From the NCBI RefSeq assembly GCF_000163895.2, contig NC_016630.1, forward strand, positions 1,674,001 to 1,738,000: a stretch of DNA of 64,000 nucleotides. Direction: 5' to 3'. Positions within the stretch are counted from its first letter, which is position 1. The number at the start of each line of letters is the position of its first letter. Under the pieces are notes generated by a model. The model was not told the DNA's origin and ran no database searches. It was given only the letters and a program-made list of their open reading frames with translations. Of this stretch, positions 8,765-17,722 are shown piece after piece. Both the position numbers and the translations under genes were made by a program. The DNA comes from Filifactor alocis ATCC 35896. GTDB lineage: Bacteria; Bacillota; Clostridia; Peptostreptococcales; Filifactoraceae.

Positions 8765-9204
8765 ATGAAGTTCTAACACCTCAACATCTATGTTCTTCTA
8801 TTCCCAAGCTATGAGCATCCTAAATTTCTTTCTTACTATAACTACCACCTTTTGACGCAACAAATACAATCAACCCCAAAAAATTCTTCTGTTGTTTCTG
8901 CTTGAACTTTTACGAATCACTCTTTCCAATATGATATTCTTATTCTAATATGATGTACAAGAAAACAAGTACTGACTTACTTTTATTTCCAAAACCGTTT
9001 CTACCGATTTTTTACTGTGAATAACAATAATTGTTACTTGCACTAATGTGATTATCCTATTGTCTCTATCATCACAGATCAAGTCTCAAAGAACACATCA
9101 GGTTCAGCTACATCAAGTTCGCTCTATGTTCATCCATCACACTTTCTTTATTCCAGCATCTCGCAAAACATTACTGATTCAATTTCTTTGAACTGTCTTT
9201 ATCC

Positions 9205-10020
9205 CTATAACAATCTCTTATAAATATCCAACATACTCTCCATATGATACTGTAGTAAATAGGCTGCATTGTGATACTCTGATGTGGCTTTTATTGATCT
9301 CAGAAGTGTAGGATAATACTTTTCCGTCTCTGTTATCATCCGATAAATCCTGCTTCTACTCAATCCCCATGACATGGTTGTAAGGTTGTTGCATCTGTCA
9401 ATGCACTTTATGAGGGAGGCTTTCGCATTCTTTGCAATCTCGCCATAGTATGCCTCCATCACAGTATCCCGTTCTTTTCCGTTTACCTTTTCGTACATAA
9501 GAAGAACCACCAATTCTCTTGCTTCTTCTCCAACCGGAAGCTCAGTTGCAGTTTTGTGACAATCTTCTATCACATCATGAAGTAAAATTGCAGCAATCAC
9601 AGTATCTTCTTTGATTCCCATAGAAAGAGCATGACACGCCATGTTCAGTGGATGATAGATGTATGGCGTATCTGATTTCTTCCTTTTCTGTCCCTTATGT
9701 GCCTCTACTGCAAAATCTATCGCTTTCAAAGTATCTGTCATCTCAAAATTCTTGGCAACAGTTTTGACATAGGTTTTCATATGTTCCCAGTTATAGATGA
9801 CATCGCTCGTTTGAAACCTCGTTTCCTGTTGTTCAACAATGGCTGATAAGGAAACATCCAAAATTTCTGTAAGTTTGATGAGATTATCAAGATCCGGCTT
9901 GTATTCTTCTCTCTCCCAAGCAGATACTGCCTGAAACGAGACATTGAGCTTTTCTGCAAGCTTTTCTTGCGTAAATCCTCTTTCTTCCCTCAATCTGCGT
10001 ATATTCATCCCGATATTCAT
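9205..10020 (-). CDS. XRE regulator fused to SpoT-like HD hydrolase domain
   Basis: 271 aa. Residues 5-60 are an XRE helix-turn-helix (FTQEKLAEKLNVSFQAVSAWERE). Residues about 95-235 resemble the (p)ppGpp hydrolase domain of RelA/SpoT and MESH1: AHKGQKRK, PYIYHPLN, LLHDVIEDC and KCIDRCNN match the metal-binding HxxxxxR, HDxxED and D(R)xxN positions. There is no synthetase domain. The ATG at 10020 is 5 bases after AGGAGG; a second ATG at 10008 is less well placed. The enzyme may hydrolyse alarmones or a related nucleotide and couple this to DNA binding; this is inference. It is monocistronic. Confidence 0.8.
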   Translation of the reverse strand: MNIGMNIRRLREERGFTQEKLAEKLNVSFQAVSAWEREEYKPDLDNLIKLTEILDVSLSAIVEQQETRFQTSDVIYNWEHMKTYVKTVAKNFEMTDTLKAIDFAVEAHKGQKRKKSDTPYIYHPLNMACHALSMGIKEDTVIAAILLHDVIEDCHKTATELPVGEEARELVVLLMYEKVNGKERDTVMEAYYGEIAKNAKASLIKCIDRCNNLTTMSWGLSRSRIYRMITETEKYYPTLLRSIKATSEYHNAAYLLQYHMESMLDIYKRLL

Positions 10021-10235
10021 TTCTGCCTCCTAATCCAAGAAATCTGAACCTACGAACCTGTCATTTTAATGTTTTGTAGGGAGACTCCTATCATCTCTAT
10101 TTTATCATAATTCCATGGTTACACCATATATCATAGTTGTAAAAACGATAGGTGTGTAGCAAGTACAGATAGAATATGAGCTGATAAATTCAAGCGATAC
10201 TTGAACTTAGAGCCTTTATTATAATACGATTATCT

Positions 10236-10397
10236 ATTAGAACTGACTGGTTGAATTCTTTGAACTATATGATTCACCAAATTATTTTTCAGTAATTGTA
10301 CATTCTGCATACTCGGAATATTATACGGAGAATAGTCAAAATGTGGGGGAAGAGGTATTTGGAAATTTTTCTTACTAATTTTTGTCAAAAGTTGTTA
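10236..10397 (-). pseudogene. 3' coding remnant, repeated at 57574-57674
   Basis: An open frame on the minus strand reads ...IPLPPHFDYSPYNIPSMQ and ends IQPVSSNR-stop (10236 side). A second locus at 57574-57674 carries the same 101 bases (91 identical, no gaps) and encodes an almost identical tail ending IQPVSSNR. Both are preceded in frame by stops and have no start, so they look like 3' ends of decayed copies of one gene. Family not recognised. Confidence 0.5.
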
Positions 10398-10441
10398 TCT
10401 AAAGTTTTTGTCAAAACTTATGCAACAACCTCTTCTATCTC

Positions 10442-10472
10442 AAGAAAAACCTCCCACCAAAATGATGAGAGG
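10442..10472 (-). terminator. Terminator-like hairpin, repeated at 26342-26372
   Basis: On the minus strand CCTCTCATCA-TTT-TGGTGGGAGG forms a 10-bp stem with two G-U pairs, followed by TTTTTCTT. It probably ends transcripts from the hsdRMS2 operon. The same hairpin core occurs downstream of guaA. Confidence 0.65.
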
Positions 10473-10548
10473 CTCTCTAAATCATCTATCACATTATGAT
10501 TCTTCGGTCCATAAGTGTAGGTCATAAATTTTGTGGCATTCCATTTTC

Positions 10549-10783
10549 TTACCCGGCAAAATCAAAATCCAAAGATACTCGCGAAATCTCGTACTCTCTT
10601 TCTTCAGTCTGTTATCTTCCAATAACACAATCAGTCCGGATTTCATTCATACCTTTCGGTAACTGCAAGGTTTCACATCTATGATTGGCAATCATGAATG
10701 AAGCAGATGTTTGTTTCCAAATCAAGGTTCCATACTGTTTTGATTTTTGTATGCATTGCTTTATAACATCAAACTCGTTATCA
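10549..10783 (-). pseudogene. Small gene remnant behind hsdS2
   Basis: Directly after the hsdS stop, the minus strand can be read as NEFDVIKQCIQKSKQYG... through ...IRTDCVIGR, an in-frame TAA, then QTEEREYEISRVSLDFDFAG and a final stop at 10549. The amino-acid composition looks like real protein, but there is no start codon with a ribosome site and one internal stop. It is probably a decayed accessory gene of the type I locus. No family recognised. Confidence 0.4.
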
Positions 10784-12181
10784 CTACTGCTCTTCTAAAA
10801 TGGATTTCAACAATTCGATTGCAGATTCTTCTTCAGGAAGATTCGTACCTAATTCCCCTCGAAATGCTCTTGCAAGAATGGATTTTTTCATCAAGTCAAT
10901 TTTTTCTATCAAATCAATGAGTTCCTGAGTATCCTGCTCTTTTTCAAAGATAGTATACAAAATGCGTACAATTTCTTTTTGTTCTTCAAGAGATGGAAAA
11001 CATAATTTGTACTCTTCCAAAAAAGATTTTGGAACTCTTTGCTGACCGACAGCTCCAGACATAACATTTCTTGCCTCTTCTCTAAATTTTTTCCATCGTA
11101 GCAAATGATATATGAATCTATTATAAGTATTCTCTTTACATCGAAAAACATAGAATTCCGTAGAACCAAATCCAATGTTATTCTCCAACTCTCCAACAAT
11201 AGCTATTTTTCCATTTTCCATACATGGAGTGATTTTTGCAAACAATACATCTCCTTGATTAAAATTTGTATATCCTTTTTTATATTCGCCCAGTTTTTTA
11301 ATCATAGGCATTGAAACTTGTCCAAGTACATCAGACACTGATGCCATAGGTATAAAAGTTATATCTATACTATCACTTAATTCTTTTGTAGCAATTTTTT
11401 TAGGGTTGATATGACACCTTTCTCGTAATTCTTCCTTTTCCCAATCATCTAACCTAATCCCATTTTCTTCTCGCCATTTTTTGGTTAGTTCTCCGGAAAA
11501 GGCTTGGTATAAAATAGCAGATTTGCGAGTTTCAAAACTGTCCAATGCCATTTGAATTTTTTCTTTTGCCTCATCCAATTTTGAAAAGAGACTTTCAATA
11601 CGCTCTACTATCCTTTGCTGTTCTAATAATGGTGGAAGTGGAAAACTATATTTGCTTAGCATTTTAGTATTTATATTCGCAATATTAGTTGTTTGAGTAG
11701 ACTCTCTAATAAAGTTTCCAGATAAAAATTCCAATCTTAACATATAAAATAGAAACTCGCTACTCACTTTTTTAGCTCTAATAGTTAATACAAATCCTCC
11801 AAAAGTCATAGGAAATGGAACTTGATATACAAAACAAGTTTTTCCTACTAATTCTTTTGAATTTGCAGATGACATTATAATGTCATTTTTTTTAAGACAT
11901 TTAGACTTATTATTTTTAGTATAACTTTTATCTACATAAATCAAATCATTTATCATTAACTCTTCTTGAACATTCGCGGTTCTTATACACGGAATCATAT
12001 TTTCATCCAATGTTCTTTTTTTAGCTGAAGAAGGAAAAGTAATACCCCGCTCAAACTCTGATACATATCCCAATCTTGTCCATACCCAATTTTCCGGTAT
12101 CTGATACGGTTGTTCTTCCTTGGGAACCAGTGCATTTTGCAACTTTTCTTCCAATGTTAAATTATTTTTTTTCTTTGCCAT
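10784..12181 (-). CDS. hsdS: Type I R-M specificity subunit (locus 2)
   Basis: 465 aa with two target-recognition domains. Each is followed by a conserved spacer: PLLEQQRIVERIESLFSKLD...AFSGELT about residues 195-245, and LEEQKEIVRI...AFRGELG near 400-450. This is the EcoKI/type IB-like layout and unlike HsdS of locus 1. The ATG overlaps the hsdM TGA by one base (TGATG), so translation is coupled. It is the last gene of the hsdR-hsdM-hsdS order. Confidence 0.93.
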   Translation of the reverse strand: MAKKKNNLTLEEKLQNALVPKEEQPYQIPENWVWTRLGYVSEFERGITFPSSAKKRTLDENMIPCIRTANVQEELMINDLIYVDKSYTKNNKSKCLKKNDIIMSSANSKELVGKTCFVYQVPFPMTFGGFVLTIRAKKVSSEFLFYMLRLEFLSGNFIRESTQTTNIANINTKMLSKYSFPLPPLLEQQRIVERIESLFSKLDEAKEKIQMALDSFETRKSAILYQAFSGELTKKWREENGIRLDDWEKEELRERCHINPKKIATKELSDSIDITFIPMASVSDVLGQVSMPMIKKLGEYKKGYTNFNQGDVLFAKITPCMENGKIAIVGELENNIGFGSTEFYVFRCKENTYNRFIYHLLRWKKFREEARNVMSGAVGQQRVPKSFLEEYKLCFPSLEEQKEIVRILYTIFEKEQDTQELIDLIEKIDLMKKSILARAFRGELGTNLPEEESAIELLKSILEEQ

Positions 12182-13692
12182 CAGTTTACGCTCCCAAGTG
12201 ATTTCAGCTCTTTTACTACACTTTTTATCAAATCAAGAGCCTCTTCTAATTGTCCAATCATGTCTTCTCCGCTTTCAATCGGATCTTGTAAATCTTCATA
12301 ATCCAAAACATTTTCATCACGAATCAACCCTAAGTCCAAGCTGTTGTTTTTGACTTTGATTTCTTCTCGCGTAAAGACATTCAGTCTTTCGTCCTCAATT
12401 TTAGTTCTATCTTCTGCGAGGTATGCCTTTTCAAAATCAACAAAATGCTCTTTTTTAAGCGGTGTCGTCTTCCCAAAGGAAGGCATATTGGTTCTCATAT
12501 CGTAGAACCACACTTCTTTTGTGTTTTCTTTCTCTCTTGTTCCTCTGGTAAAGAACAGCACATTTGTTTTGACTCCTTGTGCATAAAAAATACCGGTCGG
12601 CAATCGAAGAATCATATTGAGATTACATTTGTCCATCAAGTCTTCACGAATTTTTGCTCCGTCTCCGTCTGCAAACAATACATTATCCGGTAATACTACT
12701 GCTGCACGAGCTTTTCCGTCGACTTTGAGACTGCGGTAAATATGTTGCAAAAAATTCAGCTGTTTGTTTGAGGTCGGAAAGGTAAAATCGTCTCGAGTGG
12801 CACGCTCGCCACCTTTTTTGGTTCCAAAAGGAGGATTTGTCAATACAACATCATATCCGCTCATACTTTTACCGATATTACTCAATGTATCTGCACATAA
12901 AATCTCACTTTCTATCCCGTGAATCATGGCATTCATAAGAGCTAAACGATGTGTATCAGAAACCAGCTCACATCCTGTAAAGGCTTTTTCTTTTTGAAAG
13001 TCATACTCTTCTTTAGACAAGCTGAACTCATCATGATGTTCATTGACATATCGTTTGGCTGCAATCATAAACCCAAATGTCCCACAAGCAGGGTCATTAC
13101 AACGCTCACCGACCTTAGGCTGAATCAATCGGGTCATAACATCAATCAAGACACGAGGTGTAAAATATTGTCCTGCACCTGATTTTTTTTCATTTGCATT
13201 TTTTTCCAACAGTCCTTCATATAAATCTCCGAACCCTTCTTCATCTATACTGTACCAATCCAAATTATTCATGGTACGAATGATTTTTTCCAGATTTTTC
13301 GGTTCTTCGATATTGGTTCGAGCATTATGATAGATGGATTTGATGTGACCTCGACAGTGTTCTCCAAACAAATGAATGATTCGTTCATAATATTTTTTGA
13401 GTTCTATCCCTGAAAGGGATACTAAGGTATTCCAAGAATATTCAGCTACTTTTTTCTTCTCCAAAAATTCCTGTTGTTCATTCTTGGTTATGGTTCCGTC
13501 TTCATTTTTCTTTTTAAGATCTTTGTAACCAACAATGTTTTTTTCTATGGTATCTTCTATATCTTTTTCTTTCATCATTTTCAAAAATAGAATGTAAGTT
13601 AGCTCTGTTACATATTGATGGTAAGTGATTCCGTCATCTCGAAGCACATTACATAGATTCCATAGTTTTTGAACAATTTCCTGATTTCCCAT
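12181..13692 (-). CDS. hsdM: Type I R-M adenine methyltransferase subunit (locus 2)
   Basis: 503 aa. HsdM_N helices are at residues 1-150, then QYFTP (175-179), the SAM motif DPACGTFGF (200-208) and NPPF (286-289). All catalytic parts are intact. It is only distantly similar to HsdM of locus 1, which fits two separately acquired systems. It overlaps hsdR upstream (TAATG) and hsdS downstream (TGATG) by one base each, making a tightly coupled three-gene operon. Confidence 0.95.
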   Translation of the reverse strand: MGNQEIVQKLWNLCNVLRDDGITYHQYVTELTYILFLKMMKEKDIEDTIEKNIVGYKDLKKKNEDGTITKNEQQEFLEKKKVAEYSWNTLVSLSGIELKKYYERIIHLFGEHCRGHIKSIYHNARTNIEEPKNLEKIIRTMNNLDWYSIDEEGFGDLYEGLLEKNANEKKSGAGQYFTPRVLIDVMTRLIQPKVGERCNDPACGTFGFMIAAKRYVNEHHDEFSLSKEEYDFQKEKAFTGCELVSDTHRLALMNAMIHGIESEILCADTLSNIGKSMSGYDVVLTNPPFGTKKGGERATRDDFTFPTSNKQLNFLQHIYRSLKVDGKARAAVVLPDNVLFADGDGAKIREDLMDKCNLNMILRLPTGIFYAQGVKTNVLFFTRGTREKENTKEVWFYDMRTNMPSFGKTTPLKKEHFVDFEKAYLAEDRTKIEDERLNVFTREEIKVKNNSLDLGLIRDENVLDYEDLQDPIESGEDMIGQLEEALDLIKSVVKELKSLGSVN

Positions 13693-16600
13693 TACGCTAC
13701 TTGCCCTCCGTCTTCATAGAGATAATGATTCAGCTCTATGATGTATTCCTTTAGTTTGTTTTTAAATATTTTGTTGATTTTATTGAACCCGCCTTTATCC
13801 TTAAAAGCACCATTATTAAATGTATCTTCTGTCAAAATGGTCTCTGTTAGCAGGTTTGCCTCGATTCGATTGAGCCACCCTTCTTCTATTTTAGTAAAAT
13901 GATGGTTAGACTTTAATTTTTTGACAGCATTTTTGATTCGATCCTCATGACTTATGATTGCCGAGCCAAGTGCTTGTGCACGAATCAAACTGATAATGTC
14001 CGCTGCAATGTCTTCATTTTTTAACTCTTTCCACGCGCTGTTCAGTTGCTTTTCTGTAAAGCCTTGTTGGTCCAAAATTCTGAGGAGATTTTTCAGCCCT
14101 TGGCGAGTAAGGTTGGCCGGTCTGGTGCAGACTAATTTTAATGCTTCAATTTTGTCAACATTTTCTTCAATGAAAGTTCTAAACTCTTCTAAATAGTCTT
14201 GCGGTTTTTGCCCGTTTCCATATCCTCTGGTATGGCTTATCAGCTCATCCTCTTTGTTTGAAATAACGACTGCTCTTTCTATGGTTCTTTTGCTTTGTGA
14301 CAATAGTTCAAAGACCGACCTGTTTTTCAAAATCATTGTTTTCGCTTGATTTGTCGATAGTTTTGATAGTTCTTCAATAAATTGTTGAGGTTTTTTCCCT
14401 TCTGAAAGAACTTCAAAATATTCCAACTCCTGAAGGGATAGGGTTTTCACCTTTCTTCTCATCTTTGCAACAATGAGGTCAATTTGATTTTGAACTTGTT
14501 CCTCTTTCGGCAAGTGCAACCCTTCTATCAAATCAGAAAATCCGGTTTCAGGATGAACTACAATCGGTTTCATGGTGCTGACATCTTGAAGGGATTCATA
14601 CACTCCAACCGGATCGTAAATCTCAAAATGTGTTTTTCCTATTTTTTCACACAGTCTGGTAGCTCGACCCAACATCTGCTCAAACAGAATCCGTGATTTG
14701 ACACGACGCATAAAGACTAAGGTTGTGATTTCAGGTACATCTATTCCTGTTGTCAACAAGTCAACTGTAACAGCAATGCTTGGATATTTTTCATTTTTGA
14801 AACGCCTGATGGCTTCTCCAACTCTCTTCTTATCTCCGATGCTTCCTGTAATTTTCATAATCGCATCTTGGTCAACCCCTTGAGATTCATAGACTTTTCT
14901 TAATAAAGAAACAATCAAATCGGCATGTTTATCATCCACTGCATAAATAAGGGTTTTTCCTTCTCCTTCCGGATCAATATCATTAGAGATTTCTTCCAAA
15001 ACTACTCTGTTAAACTCTTCTGTAATCACTTTCCGATTGAATTGTTCGATATCAAATTCAAGTTCATCTTCCAATTCATCACTATTGGTTACTTCTCCTG
15101 TGATGGGATCATAAATTGCAACAACTTCTCCTCTGTTATATTTGATTCCTTCTACACTGAGTTTCGTCTTCAAATTGTGAGGTGCATCATGATCCACCAG
15201 ATAACCGTCGATTACCGCTTCTCGGTAGGAATAGTTGAATACCGGTTTCCCAAATATTTCAGCAGTGTGTAATGCAGGAGTTGCAGTAAGTGCAATTTTG
15301 ACAGCATCAAAATATTCAATGATTGCTCGATATTTGCTTACAAAATCATCTTGATTTCGATAGTGCAGCTCATCTTCATCCATTTCTTTATCTAATGTGT
15401 AACCACGGTGCGCCTCATCCACTATTATCAAATCGTAGTCGGAAACAGCAGGAATTACCTCTTCTTCATTATACATAATGCGCCTCACCAGACTCTGAAC
15501 GGTAGCAACTTGTATTTTTGTTTCTCCGGAAATTTCTTTTTCCTCTAATGGATTGATATTATAGATGTCTCCTAATGTCAACAAATCTTCAAGCTTGACT
15601 TCATTAAATACATCTTGCGCCTGTGTTCCAAGTGCTGTTCTATCAACTAAAAATAGAATTCTCTTGAAACGGTTGGATTTTAAGAAACGATAAATCATTC
15701 CCAAAATGGTTCTGGTCTTGCCTGTCCCTGTCGCCATGGAGAGCAAAATATTTTTTTGTCCTTCTATAATGCTCTTTTCCACTGCCTCTATTGCTTGAAT
15801 TTGATAGGCTCTCAAATTCAAACCGTCTTTATCTGTGAGTAGGTCATAGCCGGTGTTTTCCAAAATAGCATTGGCGGATTGAATATCTTTTTCTAACCAT
15901 TCCATAATACCGTCAGGACTAACCCACCCCTGTAATGCTCTTGGTATATTGCTGTTATCTCTTACATCCAAGAACCAAATCCCGGATTTTGTTTTAATCT
16001 GTTCCAAATACTTACGACCATTGGTTGCAAATACAAAAGGCACTCTATATCCGTTCCAATTCGAAAGTTGATAGCTGTCTTCCTTAGCATTAATATGATA
16101 CTCACCCTCTGATTCTGCAACTCTATCCAGCAAATCGTCAGCCTTCACATTTTTGGCGTATTCTTTCCCTTGAACATCAATTATAGAAGATACATCGCGA
16201 TTTGTTTTTTTCGCTTCAATGATACCGACCATTTTAAGTCCTACAAAAAGTGCATAATCAGCATGTCCTTTTTTTCCATATTCATTTTCTGTCGGCCATT
16301 CAGCAATCGCCAAGTTTTTTCCTTTTTGCGGTCTAACTCCATTTGCATAACGCAATGTTTCGGTATCAACTTCCCATCCAACTTGACGAAGCTGTTCATC
16401 AATCAAGTATCTCGTTTCTCTCTCTGACAAGTTCATAAAGTTAACTGCATGATTGGCTTTTTTAATACGGTCAAATTGAGAAATATCTTGTGCTTGTATA
16501 TCTTTGATTTTTGCACTCAATTCCTGTATCAGCGTCTCTTTTTCTTTCACTAACGATGCATAGTTGGTTTTATCCTCCACAGGCATTGAAAAATCGTTAA

Positions 16601-16988
16601 TCGTGCCGTTAATATCTCCATATACCTGCATAAACCATACTGCCAAATGATAGGTCATTTCAAGAAGTGTTTTGCATTTTTCCAAATCATCCAGATTTGC
16701 ATGTACTGCCTTATTTCTATGCAATCTTAAACCATGTAAAATATCATCAATCTGGTTTGGAAGCATACCTTCTTTCTTTAATAACTTGATACGATTCGCA
16801 TGCGTATTATCGATTGTTGGAGCAGAGATTCTATCAAGTTGTAGCATTAGATTCACTACTGTTTCTCCAAACATCCCTAATTTTATTAAACAAGAATTGG
16901 AATCTGTATATAGATATTTTTCAGCAATACTTCCAATTTGATATAAAACCGGAAAATCATTTTGTAAAAAATCAAAATTAGATTGCAT
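13692..16988 (-). CDS. hsdR: Type I restriction enzyme R subunit with N-terminal DUF4145 (locus 2)
   Basis: 1098 aa. Residues about 25-120 form a DUF4145-like domain (LRLHRNKAVH, 88-97). A short coiled region follows (about 145-170), then the HSDR_N nuclease core (ADYALF with D244; IIEAKK with E258 and K260), the helicase (Walker A ATGTGKT 419-425, DEAH 524-527) and an EcoEI_R-type C-terminal domain. It cuts unmodified DNA after translocation. The ATG at 16988 has AGGAG 7 bases upstream. It appears complete and is the first gene of the operon. Confidence 0.96.
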   Translation of the reverse strand: MQSNFDFLQNDFPVLYQIGSIAEKYLYTDSNSCLIKLGMFGETVVNLMLQLDRISAPTIDNTHANRIKLLKKEGMLPNQIDDILHGLRLHRNKAVHANLDDLEKCKTLLEMTYHLAVWFMQVYGDINGTINDFSMPVEDKTNYASLVKEKETLIQELSAKIKDIQAQDISQFDRIKKANHAVNFMNLSERETRYLIDEQLRQVGWEVDTETLRYANGVRPQKGKNLAIAEWPTENEYGKKGHADYALFVGLKMVGIIEAKKTNRDVSSIIDVQGKEYAKNVKADDLLDRVAESEGEYHINAKEDSYQLSNWNGYRVPFVFATNGRKYLEQIKTKSGIWFLDVRDNSNIPRALQGWVSPDGIMEWLEKDIQSANAILENTGYDLLTDKDGLNLRAYQIQAIEAVEKSIIEGQKNILLSMATGTGKTRTILGMIYRFLKSNRFKRILFLVDRTALGTQAQDVFNEVKLEDLLTLGDIYNINPLEEKEISGETKIQVATVQSLVRRIMYNEEEVIPAVSDYDLIIVDEAHRGYTLDKEMDEDELHYRNQDDFVSKYRAIIEYFDAVKIALTATPALHTAEIFGKPVFNYSYREAVIDGYLVDHDAPHNLKTKLSVEGIKYNRGEVVAIYDPITGEVTNSDELEDELEFDIEQFNRKVITEEFNRVVLEEISNDIDPEGEGKTLIYAVDDKHADLIVSLLRKVYESQGVDQDAIMKITGSIGDKKRVGEAIRRFKNEKYPSIAVTVDLLTTGIDVPEITTLVFMRRVKSRILFEQMLGRATRLCEKIGKTHFEIYDPVGVYESLQDVSTMKPIVVHPETGFSDLIEGLHLPKEEQVQNQIDLIVAKMRRKVKTLSLQELEYFEVLSEGKKPQQFIEELSKLSTNQAKTMILKNRSVFELLSQSKRTIERAVVISNKEDELISHTRGYGNGQKPQDYLEEFRTFIEENVDKIEALKLVCTRPANLTRQGLKNLLRILDQQGFTEKQLNSAWKELKNEDIAADIISLIRAQALGSAIISHEDRIKNAVKKLKSNHHFTKIEEGWLNRIEANLLTETILTEDTFNNGAFKDKGGFNKINKIFKNKLKEYIIELNHYLYEDGGQVA

Positions 16989-17722
16989 TTTTCTTCTCCT
17001 ATCGCACCTTATTGATTCATTCTCGAACTGTCTTACAACATCTTCTACTTTTGCACTCGCAAAACTCTCCTTGCTGATCCGCCTTTATTGACACCATCCA
17101 TAAACTATCTTTATTCCATGAATGATATCCATCCTATTGGCTATCTTTATCTTAAGTATCAAAGGATTTTCCTATTTCATGAACTATTTCTCTACGAACT
17201 CCGATATATCACTTAGTGTCAAATTCATTGCCCTACATATTTTTTCTAAGTTTTTCATAGATATATTCGTCTTTCCCCATATTAACTAAGGTGTTTGATT
17301 AATCCATGTCAGCTTAATCAAATCGGTTCTATTCATATTATTTGTTTGAAATGAATCCATCATTTTTTATAAGAAATGTTCCTAAAACACCTCCAAAATT
17401 ATTTCAATTATATCAGATAAAATAGTCAACATACAACTTGAAATTCGTTGTAAAGTAATATCACTCCCTTAATTTGTTTCTTCTACACTTTGTCACAATT
17501 ATGAAAGGGATTGTGGATTCATCTGTTGTTCTAAAATATTCGCCAACTACTTCTTGCAATAAAATATGATCAGATAAATTGATGTAACAACAATAACTCT
17601 ATCCTTCCATAAGATAGAAAGTAATTGTTATTCCGGAAGTATTCCATATTTTAGTGGATAAGTCATTTTTTAAACCATATATTAACAGTATTTAATATAT
17701 GCTGTAACTATAATTTTTTAAA
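16989..17722. other. Intergenic with XRE remnant
   Basis: Between hsdR2 and the large unknown gene. A broken XRE regulator lies at 17184-17363 (listed). The rest is AT-rich with no gene seen. Confidence 0.6.
17184..17363 (-). pseudogene. Broken XRE-family regulator
   Basis: The minus-strand frame starts MMDSFQTNNMNRTDLIKLT and, after an in-frame TAG at 17286-17288, continues LIWGKTNISMKNLEKICRAM followed by NLTLSDISEF. This matches small helix-turn-helix regulators of the form ...G.ISMKTLEKIC.ALN.TLSDIFEF. A lone stop in an otherwise readable frame argues for recent decay. It sits upstream of the second type I operon and could once have controlled it. Confidence 0.55.

Larger units (their letters stand above)
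8250..9204. other. Intergenic (about 950 bases) with hairpins and a tandem repeat
   Basis: No convincing gene. It contains a 13-bp perfect hairpin (8307-8339), a 17-bp hairpin (8649-8694) and a four-copy 14-base tandem repeat (8709-8764), each listed separately. Confidence 0.6.
10021..10783. other. Intergenic with gene remnants
   Basis: Between the XRE-HD gene and hsdS of the second type I locus. It holds two decayed coding tails (10236-10397 and 10549-10783) and a terminator-like repeat (10442-10472), listed separately. No intact gene seen. Confidence 0.6.
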
